The position numbers were made by a program, and so were the translations under genes. The notes beneath the pieces were generated by a model. The model made no database searches and was not told the DNA's origin. It was given only the letters and a program-made list of their open reading frames with translations. A stretch of 64,000 nt of DNA from Dickeya aquatica (GTDB lineage: Bacteria > Pseudomonadota > Gammaproteobacteria > Enterobacterales > Enterobacteriaceae). Below are positions 9,393-19,384 of the stretch, piece by piece; position 1 is the first letter of the stretch, and each line of letters opens with the position of its first letter. The stretch spans positions 3,534,001 through 3,598,000 of the forward strand of contig NZ_LT615367.1 of the NCBI RefSeq assembly GCF_900095885.1, written 5' to 3'.

Positions 9393-10814
9393 TTAAGCCA
9401 GATTTACCACGGCCGGACGCCCGTCAGTCGGCGTCATCCGCGCTTGTTCGCCAAACCAGGCAAGATGCTGGTGTAAATTCACCACTTCGCCAATGACCAG
9501 CAGGGCTGGTGAAGGCGCGTGTTGTGCCAGTTGTTCGAGCTCGGCCAGCGTCCCGGTCAGCACAGATTGATCCTGACGCGTTCCTCGGCCTATCACCGCG
9601 ACCGGCGTTTCGGGCGCACGCCCATGCGCAATTAACTGCTGGCTTATCTGTGCGGCTTTGACAGACCCCATGTAAATCGCCAGCGTCTGCCGGCCACGCG
9701 CCAGCGTTGACCACTCCAGCTCATCGCCTTGTGCCCGACAGTGCCCGGTAATAAACGTCACACTCTGGGCATAGTCACGGTGAGTCAGCGGGATACCGGC
9801 ATAAGCGGTCGCCCCGGCGGCGGCGGTAATCCCCGGCACCACCTGAAACGGAATACCAGCCTGCGCCAGTTGTTGTAACTCCTCGCCGCCACGGCCAAAC
9901 ATAAACGGGTCGCCACCTTTAAGGCGCACCACTTTTTTTCCTTCCTGCGCCAGCTTCACCAGCAACGCGTTGATTTCGTCTTGCGGCAAAAGATGCGCGC
10001 TGGCGCGTTTACCCACGCAGATACGCTCGGCATCACGGCGCACCAGCTCCAGCACCTCAGCGCTGACCAGATGGTCATACAGCACCACATCCGCCTGCTG
10101 GATAACCTGTAAACCGCGCAACGTCAGCAGGCCCGCATCACCCGGCCCGGCACCAACCAGCGCGACTTCCCCTTGTGCGGTATCAGGCTGCGCCAATTGC
10201 GCGGCCAGCGCCTGTTCGGCTTGCGTCAGTTGGCCTGCGGCAACCAGACTGGCGAAACGCCCGCCAAAAGCACGCTCCCAGAAGCGACGGCGTTCCGTGA
10301 CCGACGTCAACCGCTGTTTGATACGAGCACGCCACTGTCCGGCTATTTCGGCCATCATGCCCAACCGAGCCGGTAACAAGGCTTCCAGTTTTTCGCGTAA
10401 CAGGCGGGCTAATACCGGAGCCTGCCCACCGGACGACACCGCCACAACCAGCGGAGAGCGATCGATAAGCGAAGGGAAAATAAAAGAGCACAGCGGCTGG
10501 TCATCCACCACATTCACCAGCCGCTGGCGGCGGTTTGCCTCGGTAAAAACCTGCGTATTTAACGCAGCATCATCCGTCGCGGCAATCACCAAAAAAACGT
10601 CATCAAGCAGTTCCGGGGTAAATTCATGCGCCACCCACTCAAGCGCTTTCGCCTGATACTGGATTGCCAGCACATCACTCAGCGTGTGCGCGGCCACGCG
10701 CACGCTGGCACCGGCCCGTTGCAATAGCGCAATCTTGCGGCTTGCCACCTCACCGCCACCGACCACCAACACCGTGCGCTGCCGGAGATCGGCAAATATA
10801 GGGAGATAGTTCAC
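9393..10814 (-). CDS. cysG: Siroheme synthase CysG (multifunctional)
   Basis: CysG makes siroheme, the cofactor of sulfite reductase, from uroporphyrinogen III. The N-terminal dehydrogenase/ferrochelatase half has the Rossmann motif [17 protein letters not shown] (about residues 15-31), and the C-terminal methyltransferase half (from about 215) has [18 protein letters not shown] and [18 protein letters not shown]. Length is 473 residues. In E. coli cysG follows the nir genes. Here it heads the sulfate-activation operon, so cofactor and pathway enzymes are co-transcribed. It starts 10 nt before cysD on the same strand. Confidence 0.97.
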   Translation of the reverse strand: MNYLPIFADLRQRTVLVVGGGEVASRKIALLQRAGASVRVAAHTLSDVLAIQYQAKALEWVAHEFTPELLDDVFLVIAATDDAALNTQVFTEANRRQRLVNVVDDQPLCSFIFPSLIDRSPLVVAVSSGGQAPVLARLLREKLEALLPARLGMMAEIAGQWRARIKQRLTSVTERRRFWERAFGGRFASLVAAGQLTQAEQALAAQLAQPDTAQGEVALVGAGPGDAGLLTLRGLQVIQQADVVLYDHLVSAEVLELVRRDAERICVGKRASAHLLPQDEINALLVKLAQEGKKVVRLKGGDPFMFGRGGEELQQLAQAGIPFQVVPGITAAAGATAYAGIPLTHRDYAQSVTFITGHCRAQGDELEWSTLARGRQTLAIYMGSVKAAQISQQLIAHGRAPETPVAVIGRGTRQDQSVLTGTLAELEQLAQHAPSPALLVIGEVVNLHQHLAWFGEQARMTPTDGRPAVVNLA

Positions 10815-11094
10815 GGATGCCTTTACTAAGCGAATAAATGGATAAGCGACTATAAAACGTGAACAGAAAGGTTATGAAATGCCGAATTAGTATGATTAGT
10901 TCCGTAATGGAATAACAAACTCTTCGTTAAAGAATAAAAACGTTTAATAAGCGTCTTTATCTTTTTCAGTAACGCATCTCGCGCCCGCTGCCTCACGTTA
11001 ACCTCATTGAACGACGGAAATCACCTCAACGTTCATCGTGTGGCCTCATGGTGCACGGCATCATAAAGGCACAGTCGCACACGCTGGGGTGGAT
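10815..11094. promoter_or_regulatory. Upstream region of the cysG-cysD-cysNC operon
   Basis: This 280-bp AT-rich stretch separates cysH and its terminator from cysG and should hold the operon promoter. The segment nearest cysG (10815-10970) is rich in TTAT/ATAA steps, as in CysB-controlled cys promoters, but CysB sites are too degenerate to place by eye. No open frame is convincing. Confidence 0.5.
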
Positions 11095-11132
11095 AAAAAA
11101 GGCCACCTCCCGTCCTGCAACAGGAGGCGGCC
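11095..11132 (-). terminator. Intrinsic terminator after cysH
   Basis: On the minus strand a 10-bp stem (11123-11132 pairing with 11101-11110, one G-T pair) with a 12-nt loop is followed by six T residues (11100-11095). It lies 40 bp after the cysH stop and separates cysJIH from cysG-cysD-cysNC. Confidence 0.85.
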
Positions 11133-11172
11133 CATGATACGAGGCAGACATCAAGGATGCCAGCCTGCGGGC

Positions 11173-11907
11173 TTACTCTTCATGCAATCCGCATTCACGC
11201 TTTAGGCCAAAGAAACGGGTTTCTTCTTCACTCATGCCCGGCTCCCACTTACGGGTCGTGTGGGTATCGCCGACAGATAAATAACCCTGTTCCCATAACG
11301 GGTGATAGCTCAGGCCGTGGGCTTTCAGGTACTGGTATACGGTGCGGTTATCCCAGTCGATAATCGGCAAAAATTTAAACACACCACGCTGAATCGCCAG
11401 CACCGGTAAATGCTCCCGGCTGTCAGATTGTTCGCGGCGCAGGCCGGCAAACCAGGTGCCTGCACCAAGCTCGTCCAGCGCCCGGTTCATCGGCTCGACT
11501 TTATTGAGCTGATTGTACTGCTCAATCCCCTCAATCCCTTGCTCCCACAGCTTACCGTAACGCGCTTCCTGCCAGGCAGGCGACAGCGCGCTGCGGTATA
11601 CCTGCAAATTAAGCGACAGCTGTTCGGTTAACTGGTCGATGAATTGATAGGTTTGCGCAAACAGGTACCCGGTATCCGTGAGCACTACCGGGATGGCCGG
11701 GCACTGTTGCGTCACCAGGTGCAGACAGACGGCGGCCTGAATACCGAAACTGGAGGACAACACAAATTCACCCGGCAGGTTTTCCAGCGCCCAGGCAACG
11801 CGCGCCTGCGCACTCAGCCCTTCCAGATGAACATTCACCTCGGCCAGCGCAGCGCTCTGCTCCGGTTTCGATAAGGCGCGCAGCGCCTCCAGATTCAGCG
11901 TAGACAT
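11173..11907 (-). CDS. cysH: Phosphoadenylyl-sulfate (PAPS) reductase
   Basis: CysH reduces PAPS to sulfite with thioredoxin as donor. The PP-loop-like segment [18 protein letters not shown] (about residues 48-65) binds the nucleotide, and the C-terminal KRECGLHEE carries the single catalytic cysteine of the PAPS-specific class. The paired cysteines of APS reductases are absent. Length is 244 residues. It is the last gene of cysJIH, 12 nt after cysI, and is followed by an intrinsic terminator. Confidence 0.98.
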   Translation of the reverse strand: MSTLNLEALRALSKPEQSAALAEVNVHLEGLSAQARVAWALENLPGEFVLSSSFGIQAAVCLHLVTQQCPAIPVVLTDTGYLFAQTYQFIDQLTEQLSLNLQVYRSALSPAWQEARYGKLWEQGIEGIEQYNQLNKVEPMNRALDELGAGTWFAGLRREQSDSREHLPVLAIQRGVFKFLPIIDWDNRTVYQYLKAHGLSYHPLWEQGYLSVGDTHTTRKWEPGMSEEETRFFGLKRECGLHEE

Positions 11908-11919
11908 CAGGCTCTCCTG

Positions 11920-13635
11920 TTAGTCATAAAAATCAATCGCCGGGTCCAGAACCGGTTTGATAATACCGGCACGAACGGTGAAATCACCAAAGCCTTCACC
12001 CTGCTGGCGTTCTGTGGCCCAGCGCGCCACCAGATTATCTATCTCGGCGAGAATCTCTTTTTCGGTAATATTTTCCCGGTACATACGCGGAATGCGCGTT
12101 CCCTCACGATTACCGCCCAGGTGCAGGTTGTAACGCCCAATCGCTTTACCAACCAGCCCGATTTCCGCCAGCATGGCGCGACCGCAACCATTGGGACAAC
12201 CGGTGACGCGCAACACAATGTGCTCTTGCCCGACGCCATGCTTTTGCATCACGCCTTCGACCTGAGTGACAAACGCCGGCAGAAAACGCTCGGCTTCCGC
12301 CATCGCCAGCGGGCAGGTCGGCAGCGACACGCACGCCATGGAGTTATGGCGCTGCTCGGTCACGCTGTCATCTATCAGGCCATGCTGGCGTGCCAGCGCT
12401 TCAATTTTGGCTTTGTCCCGGCTTGAGACACCGGCCACAATCAGGTTTTGATTCGCGGTCAGCCGGAAGTCACCTTTGTGGATTTTGGCAATTTCCGCCA
12501 TGCCGGTTTTTAACGGTTTCCCCGGATAATCCAGCAGGCGGCCATTTTCAATAAACAGCGTCAGGTGCCATTTGTTGTCCACCCCTTTCACCCAGCCGAT
12601 ACGATCGCCCCGGCTGGTAAAGGCGTATGGGCGCACCGCCTCAAAGGCGATACCGGCACGGTTTTCCACTTCCTGCTTAAAGCGCTCAACGCCAACCCGC
12701 TCCAGCGTATATTTGGTTTTGGCGTTTTTACGGTTGGTACGGTTGCCCCAGTCGCGCTGTGTGGTGACAACCGCCTCGGCCACCGCCAGCGTATGTGACA
12801 GCGGAACAAAACCCAGCTCGCTGGCGGTACGTGGATAGGTCGTCTTATCACCGTGGGCGATAGACAGCCCGCCGCCGACCAGCACGTTAAAGCCGACCAG
12901 TTGGCCGTCTTCGGCGATGGCGACAAAATTCAGATCGTTGGCGTGCAAATCAACATCATTTTGCGGTGGAATCACCACCGTCGTCTTGAATTTACGCGGC
13001 AGATACGTCGGCCCAAGGATCGGCTCTTCGTCCGTGGTCGCCACCTTCTCTTTATCCAGCCATACCTCGGCGTAAGCACGGGTACGCGGCAGCAAGTGTT
13101 CGGAGATTTTCTTCGCCCACTCATATGCCTGCTGATGTAACACCGACTCCACCGGGTTTGAGGTACACAACACGTTACGGTTAACGTCGTTGGCGGTCGC
13201 CAGCGCATCCAGCCCCACCTCATGCAGTAACTGATGGGCCGATTTCAAATCCGACTTCAAAATACCGTGAAACTGGAACGTCTGCCGGTTGGTGATACGA
13301 ATGCTGCCATAAAGCGTTTTCTCCTCAGCAAACTTATCGATAGCCAGCCATTGCTGTGGCGTCATCACCCCACCGGGCAGGCGGCAGCGCAACATCATGG
13401 CATGGCGCGGCTCCAGCTTTTGTTCCGCGCGTTCGGCGCGAATATCGCGATCATCCTGCTGGTACATGCCGTGAAAGCGGATCAGCAGAAAGTTGTCACC
13501 GTTAAATCCGCCGGTCAGGCCGTCGCTCAAATCTTCCGTAATCGTACCGCGCAGGTAGTTGCTCTCAAGCTTCAGGCGTTCAGCATCGGCAAGCTTGCCT
13601 TCAACCACCAGCGGGCCAGAATATCTTTCGCTCAT
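11920..13635 (-). CDS. cysI: Sulfite reductase hemoprotein beta subunit
   Basis: CysI carries siroheme and a 4Fe-4S cluster and reduces sulfite to sulfide with electrons from CysJ. The cluster and siroheme ligands are Cys435 and Cys441 (CVSLPTC) and Cys480 and Cys484 (TGCPNGC), the canonical pattern shifted by one residue from E. coli. The length of 571 residues is normal. Its ATG shares one base with the cysJ stop (TAATG), so translation is coupled. Confidence 0.98.
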   Translation of the reverse strand: MSERYSGPLVVEGKLADAERLKLESNYLRGTITEDLSDGLTGGFNGDNFLLIRFHGMYQQDDRDIRAERAEQKLEPRHAMMLRCRLPGGVMTPQQWLAIDKFAEEKTLYGSIRITNRQTFQFHGILKSDLKSAHQLLHEVGLDALATANDVNRNVLCTSNPVESVLHQQAYEWAKKISEHLLPRTRAYAEVWLDKEKVATTDEEPILGPTYLPRKFKTTVVIPPQNDVDLHANDLNFVAIAEDGQLVGFNVLVGGGLSIAHGDKTTYPRTASELGFVPLSHTLAVAEAVVTTQRDWGNRTNRKNAKTKYTLERVGVERFKQEVENRAGIAFEAVRPYAFTSRGDRIGWVKGVDNKWHLTLFIENGRLLDYPGKPLKTGMAEIAKIHKGDFRLTANQNLIVAGVSSRDKAKIEALARQHGLIDDSVTEQRHNSMACVSLPTCPLAMAEAERFLPAFVTQVEGVMQKHGVGQEHIVLRVTGCPNGCGRAMLAEIGLVGKAIGRYNLHLGGNREGTRIPRMYRENITEKEILAEIDNLVARWATERQQGEGFGDFTVRAGIIKPVLDPAIDFYD

Positions 13636-15461
13636 TAGTACACATCTCTCTGATAACGCCGCTCAAGACGCAGCTCGCTTAAAAACTCATCAGCCTGCTC
13701 GCCATCCATGCCGCCGTACTGCGCCACAACCTCAATCAAGGCTTTCTCAACATCCTTCGCCATACGGTTGGCATCACCACAGACATAAATGTGTGCACCT
13801 TCCTGAATCCAGCGCCATACCTCTGCGCCGTTTTCACGGATTTTGTCTTGCACATAGACTTTGTGCGCCTGATCGCGCGACCAGGCGAGATCTATCCGGG
13901 TCAGCACCCCGTCTTTGACATAACGCTGCCATTCCACCTGATAGAGGAAATCTTCGGTAAAATGCGGGTTGCCGAAAAACAGCCAGTTTTTCCCTTCCGC
14001 ACTCTGCGCTTCACGCTGTTGCATGAACGCACGGAACGGCGCAATGCCGGTGCCGGGGCCAATCATGATGACCGGCGTCTGCGGGTTGGCGGGCAGGCGG
14101 AAATTCTCATTATGTTCGATGAACACCCGCACTGCGCCCTCTTCTTGCAGCCTGTCGGCCAGATAGCCCGATGCCCCACCGCTGCGGGCACGGCCATCGT
14201 AGTCATAACGCACCACGCCGACTGTAATGTGCACTTCCGGGCCCACCTCCTCTTGTGAAGAGGCAATGGAGTACAGGCGCGGCGTGAGCGGGCGCAACAA
14301 GCCAAGTAACTGTTCTGGCGTTAACTCCACCGGCGCTTCACGCACCATGTCCACCAGCGGGGTACGCTGGGCATACTGCTGCAACGCAGGCTTGTCGGAC
14401 AACAGCGCCAGTAACGACTCGTGGCGCGACACCCCGGCATAGTGTTCAACAATCGGTGCCGTGTTCTGTGTCAGTTCAAAATGGCGTTGCAGCGCATCCG
14501 CCAGCAGGAGGGGTTTTCCGACAACTGTCACCGGTTCATCGCCTTTCAGCCACAGTAATGACAGCAACTCCTGCACCAGCGCCGGATCGTTCTCATACCA
14601 CACGCCGAGTGCATCCCCCGGCTGATACTGCAAACCGGAGTCCCCCAAATCGATTTCGATATGGCGCACATCTTTTTCTGAATCACGACCAGTGATTTTT
14701 TGATTAACCGACAGCGCCGCACTGTAGGGCGTATCTTTATGGTATGGCGATGCGACCGTGGTACTCGCCTGGGCTCCCGCCGCAGAAGGCAGTGCCGCGG
14801 TGCGCTGGCTGGTCACACGCGCTGTCAAGGCCGCCACCACCTCGCTACGCCACTGTTCGGCCAGCGGCTGGAAGTTGACATCGGCATCCACACGCTCAAG
14901 CAGGCGTTGTGCGCCCAGTGCAGCCAGGCGGCTGTCAAAATCTTTGCCTGCCTTGCTAAAGAACTCATACGAGGTGTCGCCAAGACCAAACACCGCAAAC
15001 GCCGTGTCGTTAAGCGCTGGCGCTTTCTTCGAAAACAGGAATTTGTGCAGCGCTACCGCCTCTTCCGGCGGCTCACCTTCGCCCTGCGTCGAGGTGACAA
15101 TCAGCAACAGCTTTTCTTGAGCTATCTGTTTGAATTTGTAATCACCGGCATTAATCAGCGTGACCGGCAGGCCAGCCGCCAGCAAATCGTCACGGGCCTG
15201 TTCTGCCACGCGGCGGGCATTGCCCGTCTGCGAAGCGCTAATCAGGGTAATCGATGCCGGTGGTATCACCTCAGCGGCGGGCGACAGGTCTGCTGCAACG
15301 GGCGATGCGACACCAGCAGGTTGCTGCTGAATCACGCCCCAAAAATAGCCGGACAACCAGGCAAGTTGCGTCGGTGAAAGATCACCGGTCGCGGCCTGAA
15401 GACGCGAAAGTTGCTCCGCGCTCAACGGAAGCAGCGGAGTCGGAGAAACCGAAGTTGTCAT
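13635..15461 (-). CDS. cysJ: Sulfite reductase flavoprotein alpha subunit
   Basis: CysJ passes electrons from NADPH through FAD and FMN to CysI. It has an N-terminal flavodoxin domain ([31 protein letters not shown]), a central FAD-binding region (RLYSIASSQ) and a C-terminal NADPH domain ([17 protein letters not shown]) ending in the family terminus RYQRDVY. The frame extends to 15515, but I choose ATG 15461 ([18 protein letters not shown]) because it matches the E. coli N-terminus and has an AAGGAT site upstream; this gives 608 residues. It is the first gene of cysJIH. Confidence 0.96.
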   Translation of the reverse strand: MTTSVSPTPLLPLSAEQLSRLQAATGDLSPTQLAWLSGYFWGVIQQQPAGVASPVAADLSPAAEVIPPASITLISASQTGNARRVAEQARDDLLAAGLPVTLINAGDYKFKQIAQEKLLLIVTSTQGEGEPPEEAVALHKFLFSKKAPALNDTAFAVFGLGDTSYEFFSKAGKDFDSRLAALGAQRLLERVDADVNFQPLAEQWRSEVVAALTARVTSQRTAALPSAAGAQASTTVASPYHKDTPYSAALSVNQKITGRDSEKDVRHIEIDLGDSGLQYQPGDALGVWYENDPALVQELLSLLWLKGDEPVTVVGKPLLLADALQRHFELTQNTAPIVEHYAGVSRHESLLALLSDKPALQQYAQRTPLVDMVREAPVELTPEQLLGLLRPLTPRLYSIASSQEEVGPEVHITVGVVRYDYDGRARSGGASGYLADRLQEEGAVRVFIEHNENFRLPANPQTPVIMIGPGTGIAPFRAFMQQREAQSAEGKNWLFFGNPHFTEDFLYQVEWQRYVKDGVLTRIDLAWSRDQAHKVYVQDKIRENGAEVWRWIQEGAHIYVCGDANRMAKDVEKALIEVVAQYGGMDGEQADEFLSELRLERRYQRDVY

Positions 15462-15753
15462 TATGGTGTCTGTATCCTTGTTCTGGTCGCGGGCGCTAAT
15501 GCCGGTTGCATGCAATAGCCAAATTTATGAAATAAAAAGTCAGATGAGACATAAGGTACTCATCCTCATCTTAACAATTAAAGACATGATGGAAATATTT
15601 AATAACCAAAACGACTAAATGGTTTTTTTGATAATACCTATTGCTTTAAGTGTTATTGATCACACTTCACCGACCGGATGACTTTAATGATGCCATGCCA
15701 CTTTCATGCTGACGGTATACTCGCCATTCCTATTCTCGGGAGAGTTCATCAGT
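15462..15753. promoter_or_regulatory. Divergent control region, cysJ and the glycosidase-like gene
   Basis: This AT-rich region separates cysJIH (minus) from the gene at 15754 (plus) and should carry both promoters. For the plus gene a GATAAT hexamer lies at 15630-15635, and a CRP-like right half-site TCACA occurs in the imperfect palindrome AAGTGTTATTGATCACACTT (15647-15666), whose half-site spacing is not optimal. For cysJ a CysB site is expected but I cannot place it. Confidence 0.45.
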
Positions 15754-17430
15754 ATGTGGCAACATCGCGCTCTGGAGCTAAACACACAAGATATCTGGCA
15801 CTGGCCGCAAATTACCGTACTGGTGGACTATGCCCGTCGTCACGGTTTTGATTCGCTGGTACTGGGGCAGGCTGACCTTCTGGATAGCCTGGTGACGCCA
15901 CCGGCCTACCAGACGACACATTTTGATGACCTCATCAGTAATCAGAAACGCTCTCGCTGTATGTATATCAACCAAGTTGCCAGCTATTGTCGTGAGCGCG
16001 GCCTCACGCTGTATCTGCAATGCAAGGTGCTCTCCTTTCCCACCGAGTTACTGCTTGCGCACCCGCAGTTGCTGGAAGATGCCCGCCAGTGCCACATTGA
16101 TATCGCCTTCTGGCGTGATTATCTGGCCGCCAAAGTTGAACGGCTGTTACAACAAATTCCCCGTCTTGGCGGCTTAATGCTGGCGATATCCAACAGTGAC
16201 AGCCTGGTGCGTTTTGCCCCATCGCCCGGCGAAGAGCATTTCGGTAAAGATTTGAGCAAAACCCCCGATAGCACACCGATGTATCGCCAGCTGTTTGCGG
16301 CTATCGCGCACGTCATGCAGGCTCATCAGCGCCAGTTGGTGCTGCGTGTCTTTCCCGCAAACCAGCATGATATCGCACACGTCCTCGATGCCATCCGTTC
16401 GCTGCCTGGCACGGTTGCCGCCGCCATAAAAATCACGCCAGAGCGTTTCTGGCCCGAGTTTCCCAATAATCCGGCGCTACTGGAGCTTCTCGACCGGGAT
16501 ATCTGGGTAGAGCTGGATTTAGCCGGTGAAGAAGTCGGCTGGGGGAATTTGCCTTTCCTGCGCTATACCGAAGTACAAGGGCGGCTACTGTGGTGCCGGG
16601 AGAAGAACCCACGCATCGTGCATACGATTTGCCGGCTAAGCTGGGACGGCCTCGACAATCACACGGTTTTGGGGTCACTGAGTGAGTTTACCCTGTTCGC
16701 CTGTGGACAACTGTTAAACACCCGCGCCCCCGCCGCCACTGAAAATGCGTTATTTCGTCAATGGCTTGCCGAACGCTGGCAGTGGCAACCGGATGAGTCG
16801 GTTTGCACGCAGATGCGCACGTTGCTGGAGCAGGCACAGCAGGCGCTTTCGCTGTCGCTGTATGCACGCCAGCATGTTTTTCACCGCCACAGCCTGCTAC
16901 CGGCAAGCTATGCGCAGGCCGTCTGGAGCCTCTACGGACAGCTTAATCGTAACCATTGGCTACCCGGCTCCGGGCGTGATATCACGTTTTCACGCGATAA
17001 CACCGCGCTTTCCTCCCAGAACCTTTACCAACTGGTGCGGGAAAAAGACGCCGCCTGGCAACTGGCCGAGCAGAGCCAACAGGCAGCCAGCCAGTTTGTG
17101 CGCGACCACTCACTGCCCGAGCCTTTGCGTCAACGCTGGCAACAGGAATGGCGTGGGTTAACGCTCTATTGCCGGACATTTGTTCATGCCCAAAAAGCCT
17201 TTTTCACCCTGCATTATTGCCAGCAGGTAGAAAATAACTGGACGCTGCGGGAGATTGCCAAAACCAATATTCAGGCACTACAGGGGATGGCTCGTGAAAT
17301 GGATGATTTTTGCCTGCAACACCGTGATTACCCGGTCAGTATGCATACCATGTTTGATGCCGAACGCCCGAGTGTATTTGCCACCAGCCTGCAACAACAG
17401 CTAAACCTGTTAAGCCAGCACACCGCCTAG
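15754..17430 (+). CDS. Uncharacterised protein, possible glycoside hydrolase of TIM-barrel type
   Basis: I do not recognise this 558-residue protein with certainty. I start it at ATG 15754 (MWQHRALELN), which has a GGGAGAG site nine bases upstream; the frame itself extends to 15706. There is no signal peptide or membrane segment, so it is probably cytoplasmic. The first 330 residues look like a (beta/alpha)8 enzyme, with alternating strands such as LTLYLQCKVLSF, LGGLMLAISNSDS and IWVELDLAGEEVGWG. By eye the order of these strands recalls alpha-glucuronidases of family GH67, only as a remote resemblance. The C-terminal part (about 335-558) is mostly helical. It lies beside a sugar-binding protein and a GH28 gene and faces the rhiTN genes, so it may act on pectin-derived oligosaccharides. 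That role is inferred from context. Confidence 0.8.
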   Translation: MWQHRALELNTQDIWHWPQITVLVDYARRHGFDSLVLGQADLLDSLVTPPAYQTTHFDDLISNQKRSRCMYINQVASYCRERGLTLYLQCKVLSFPTELLLAHPQLLEDARQCHIDIAFWRDYLAAKVERLLQQIPRLGGLMLAISNSDSLVRFAPSPGEEHFGKDLSKTPDSTPMYRQLFAAIAHVMQAHQRQLVLRVFPANQHDIAHVLDAIRSLPGTVAAAIKITPERFWPEFPNNPALLELLDRDIWVELDLAGEEVGWGNLPFLRYTEVQGRLLWCREKNPRIVHTICRLSWDGLDNHTVLGSLSEFTLFACGQLLNTRAPAATENALFRQWLAERWQWQPDESVCTQMRTLLEQAQQALSLSLYARQHVFHRHSLLPASYAQAVWSLYGQLNRNHWLPGSGRDITFSRDNTALSSQNLYQLVREKDAAWQLAEQSQQAASQFVRDHSLPEPLRQRWQQEWRGLTLYCRTFVHAQKAFFTLHYCQQVENNWTLREIAKTNIQALQGMAREMDDFCLQHRDYPVSMHTMFDAERPSVFATSLQQQLNLLSQHTA

Positions 17431-17460
17431 CGGTGCCCGCCACCACCAGGATTTACGCGA

Positions 17461-17487
17461 TAAAGCACCGGCATAACCGGTGCTTTA
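17461..17487. terminator. Bidirectional hairpin between convergent genes
   Basis: TAAAGCACCGG (17461-17471) pairs perfectly with CCGGTGCTTTA (17477-17487), an 11-bp stem with a 5-nt loop. The stem ends in A/T runs on both sides, so it can terminate transcription from the plus gene ending at 17430 and the minus gene ending at 17541. Confidence 0.75.
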
Positions 17488-17540
17488 TATTGAGTATCTG
17501 CACAGTGAGCAGACGATGTGTAGCGCGAAGGCAGAGGGGA

Positions 17541-18830
17541 TTAGCGAATTACCCGTTTCAGGATACGGTTTCCCATATCACTAAAGCCTTTTGCTGACAT
17601 TTCCACCGTCTTGTTGCCGTAGTCCAGTTGTTCTATGGTTTGCAGCATCAGGCTGGCGAGCTGCGGGTCTTCAATATAGGTAGACACCGGTGTTTGCATC
17701 GGATATTGCAGCGCCAGCATCAGGCCTTTTACCGACAGGTCTTTCTCATCAAGTTTCTGATTATCCTGCAATGCCTGACGCGCCACGCGACTCAGCGGCA
17801 CACCTCGCTCCGTTCCCATCAGCACGCTGCCTTGCGGGTCATTCATCAGGAAGTTGAGTAACATCGCCGCTTCTTTCGGGTGTTTGCTGTTTTTGCTGAC
17901 GGCAATCAGCATTGACGGTTTGAAAAACTGCCCTGGGTTGTCTGAACCGGGCGTCATGATATAAGGCCCCAGCTCCAGTTTGGCAGGCGGAGCCAGCGGG
18001 TCGGCGTATTTTTTCACAATGGATGCCCACAGCATCGCCCCACCATACTCGCCGGTTATCCACGGGCGGGTTTCAAATACCCCGGATTTGCCAAACGCGT
18101 TGTAATACCTGGCTGATGGCATGACATGCTCATCCACTAACCGTTTGTAGAACCGGAACGCCTCCAGCCATTGCTCATCGGTGTAATTAAAGCTCTTGGT
18201 CTGCTCGTTAATCATGCCCACTTTAAATTTCTGGGTCATGTACGTATTGATAAGCTCCAGCACCCCTTCGCCGTTATCCTGAGCCGGTGAGGCGAGAGGG
18301 AAATAATTGTCACCGAGTTTCTCTTTAAACACCTTGCCTGCCAGGAACAGTTCATCCCAGGTTTTGGGGTACGCCACCCCGGCTTTTTTCCAGGTATCGG
18401 CGTTGTAGTACATCACCAGACCATTGAGCGAGGCTGAAATCGCATTCACTTTGCCATTGACGGTTGTCAGTGCATCTATCGGGAAATCCTGTAATTTCAG
18501 TACCTCTTTTTGATTGTTCAGATCATAGAAGCCTGTCCCCTCGCGGGAGAAAATCGGGATCCAGTTCCAGTTTAGCTGCATGACATCCGGCTCTTCGCCA
18601 CTGGCCATCTGGGTCGTCAGGCGCGAAAGATACCCTTCCCAACCGGTATATTCCGCTTTAACTGTCACCTCTGGGTATTTTTTCTGAAATGCATCAATTG
18701 CTGCAAGTGTCGCCTGATGACGGCTATTGCCACCCCACCAGGACATCCGCAAAGTCACCTGTTCTGCGGCCTGAGCCTGACCGACAAGTGTCGCTGCCAA
18801 CAACACGCCTCCAACCAGTCCTTTCATCAT
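17541..18830 (-). CDS. ABC transporter sugar-binding protein (TogB-like, solo)
   Basis: This is a periplasmic family 1 extracellular solute-binding protein of 429 residues. The N-terminal signal peptide ends at QAQAAEQ (cleavage near residue 21). The mature protein begins VTLRMSWWGGNSRH, contains GEEPDVMQLNWNWIPIFSREG, and has the C-terminal lobe pattern KHPKEAAMLLNFLMNDPQ typical of oligosaccharide binders. It looks related to TogB of the oligogalacturonide importer TogMNAB. No permease or ATPase gene is adjacent, so it must use components encoded elsewhere. Its location in a pectin island suggests an oligogalacturonide or rhamnogalacturonide ligand. Confidence 0.85.
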   Translation of the reverse strand: MMKGLVGGVLLAATLVGQAQAAEQVTLRMSWWGGNSRHQATLAAIDAFQKKYPEVTVKAEYTGWEGYLSRLTTQMASGEEPDVMQLNWNWIPIFSREGTGFYDLNNQKEVLKLQDFPIDALTTVNGKVNAISASLNGLVMYYNADTWKKAGVAYPKTWDELFLAGKVFKEKLGDNYFPLASPAQDNGEGVLELINTYMTQKFKVGMINEQTKSFNYTDEQWLEAFRFYKRLVDEHVMPSARYYNAFGKSGVFETRPWITGEYGGAMLWASIVKKYADPLAPPAKLELGPYIMTPGSDNPGQFFKPSMLIAVSKNSKHPKEAAMLLNFLMNDPQGSVLMGTERGVPLSRVARQALQDNQKLDEKDLSVKGLMLALQYPMQTPVSTYIEDPQLASLMLQTIEQLDYGNKTVEMSAKGFSDMGNRILKRVIR

Positions 18831-19112
18831 TCCCCGATCCTCTTAATGTTGTTATTTCAGGTTTATTTCCAGCGGAAAGCGGTTAAGGCAGGTACGAATA
18901 TATTCAGATAAATCACACTCTCCGCCATGACAAAATAGACTGATTACATTTCGCTTCACCAGAGTGGCAGTACCGCAGGTTGCGCATTATGCGGTGCAGG
19001 CTGGAAAAATAGCGGTTCGCTGAGCGGGGATGCCCGGTTTTGTCGCGGTGTGGGCACCATGGCAGCCCTTCTTCTGCGCTTGTCTCACAACCCGCCGTCG
19101 GCAAAAAGCCCA

Positions 19113-19134
19113 TCCAGTGACTTTAATCACATTT
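19113..19134 (+). promoter_or_regulatory. Candidate CRP binding site 1
   Basis: AGTGA-N6-TCACA followed by TTT matches the consensus TGTGA-N6-TCACA at nine of ten core positions with correct spacing. It lies about 260 bp before the GH28 start. CRP activates many Dickeya pectinase genes, which fits, but the site has no experimental support here. Confidence 0.5.
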
Positions 19135-19237
19135 AATCGCCAGAAAACCGCTACCACAGGGCTAACCCGCATCAGGAAACTGCCATCACGCCAATAAACA
19201 TGACGGTCATCACAGTTGAAAATTTCCCTTATAAAAC

Positions 19238-19259
19238 GGATGAGAGATAAGTCACATTG
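19238..19259 (+). promoter_or_regulatory. Candidate CRP binding site 2
   Basis: TGAGA-N6-TCACA followed by TT matches the consensus at nine of ten core positions. Its centre is about 136 bp before the GH28 start codon and 125 bp from site 1, so the two could act together at one promoter. Confidence 0.5.
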
Positions 19260-19384
19260 CATTCCGGCCCGACACTCAGGCTGTGAAGAGGCTCTAAACC
19301 CTGCGCGTTTTTCCAGGCATCATGGCTGCCTGCGGCAAAAAAGCGTGCTGGAATAGCGCCATACCGAACTGACGGGAACACATC

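Larger units (their letters stand above)
18831..19384. promoter_or_regulatory. Divergent control region with two CRP-like sites
   Basis: This 554-bp gap separates the solute-binding protein gene (minus) from the GH28 gene (plus). It holds two CRP-like sequences, listed separately, nearer to the GH28 gene. I found no convincing KdgR operator and no credible open frame. Promoters for both genes should lie here. Confidence 0.5.

Noticed and set aside
9970..10656. 228-codon plus-strand frame inside cysG
   Set aside because: Shadow of cysG on the other strand with Ser/Arg-rich low-information sequence.
15647..15666. CRP-like palindrome before the glycosidase-like gene
   Set aside because: The half-site spacing is four or unbalanced rather than six, so it is a weak candidate and was not listed as a site of its own.
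18831..19384. KdgR operator in the pectin island
   Set aside because: KdgR controls many pectin genes, so I looked for its AT-rich TTTCA/TGAAA dyad. Nothing matched well enough in this region or before rhiT.
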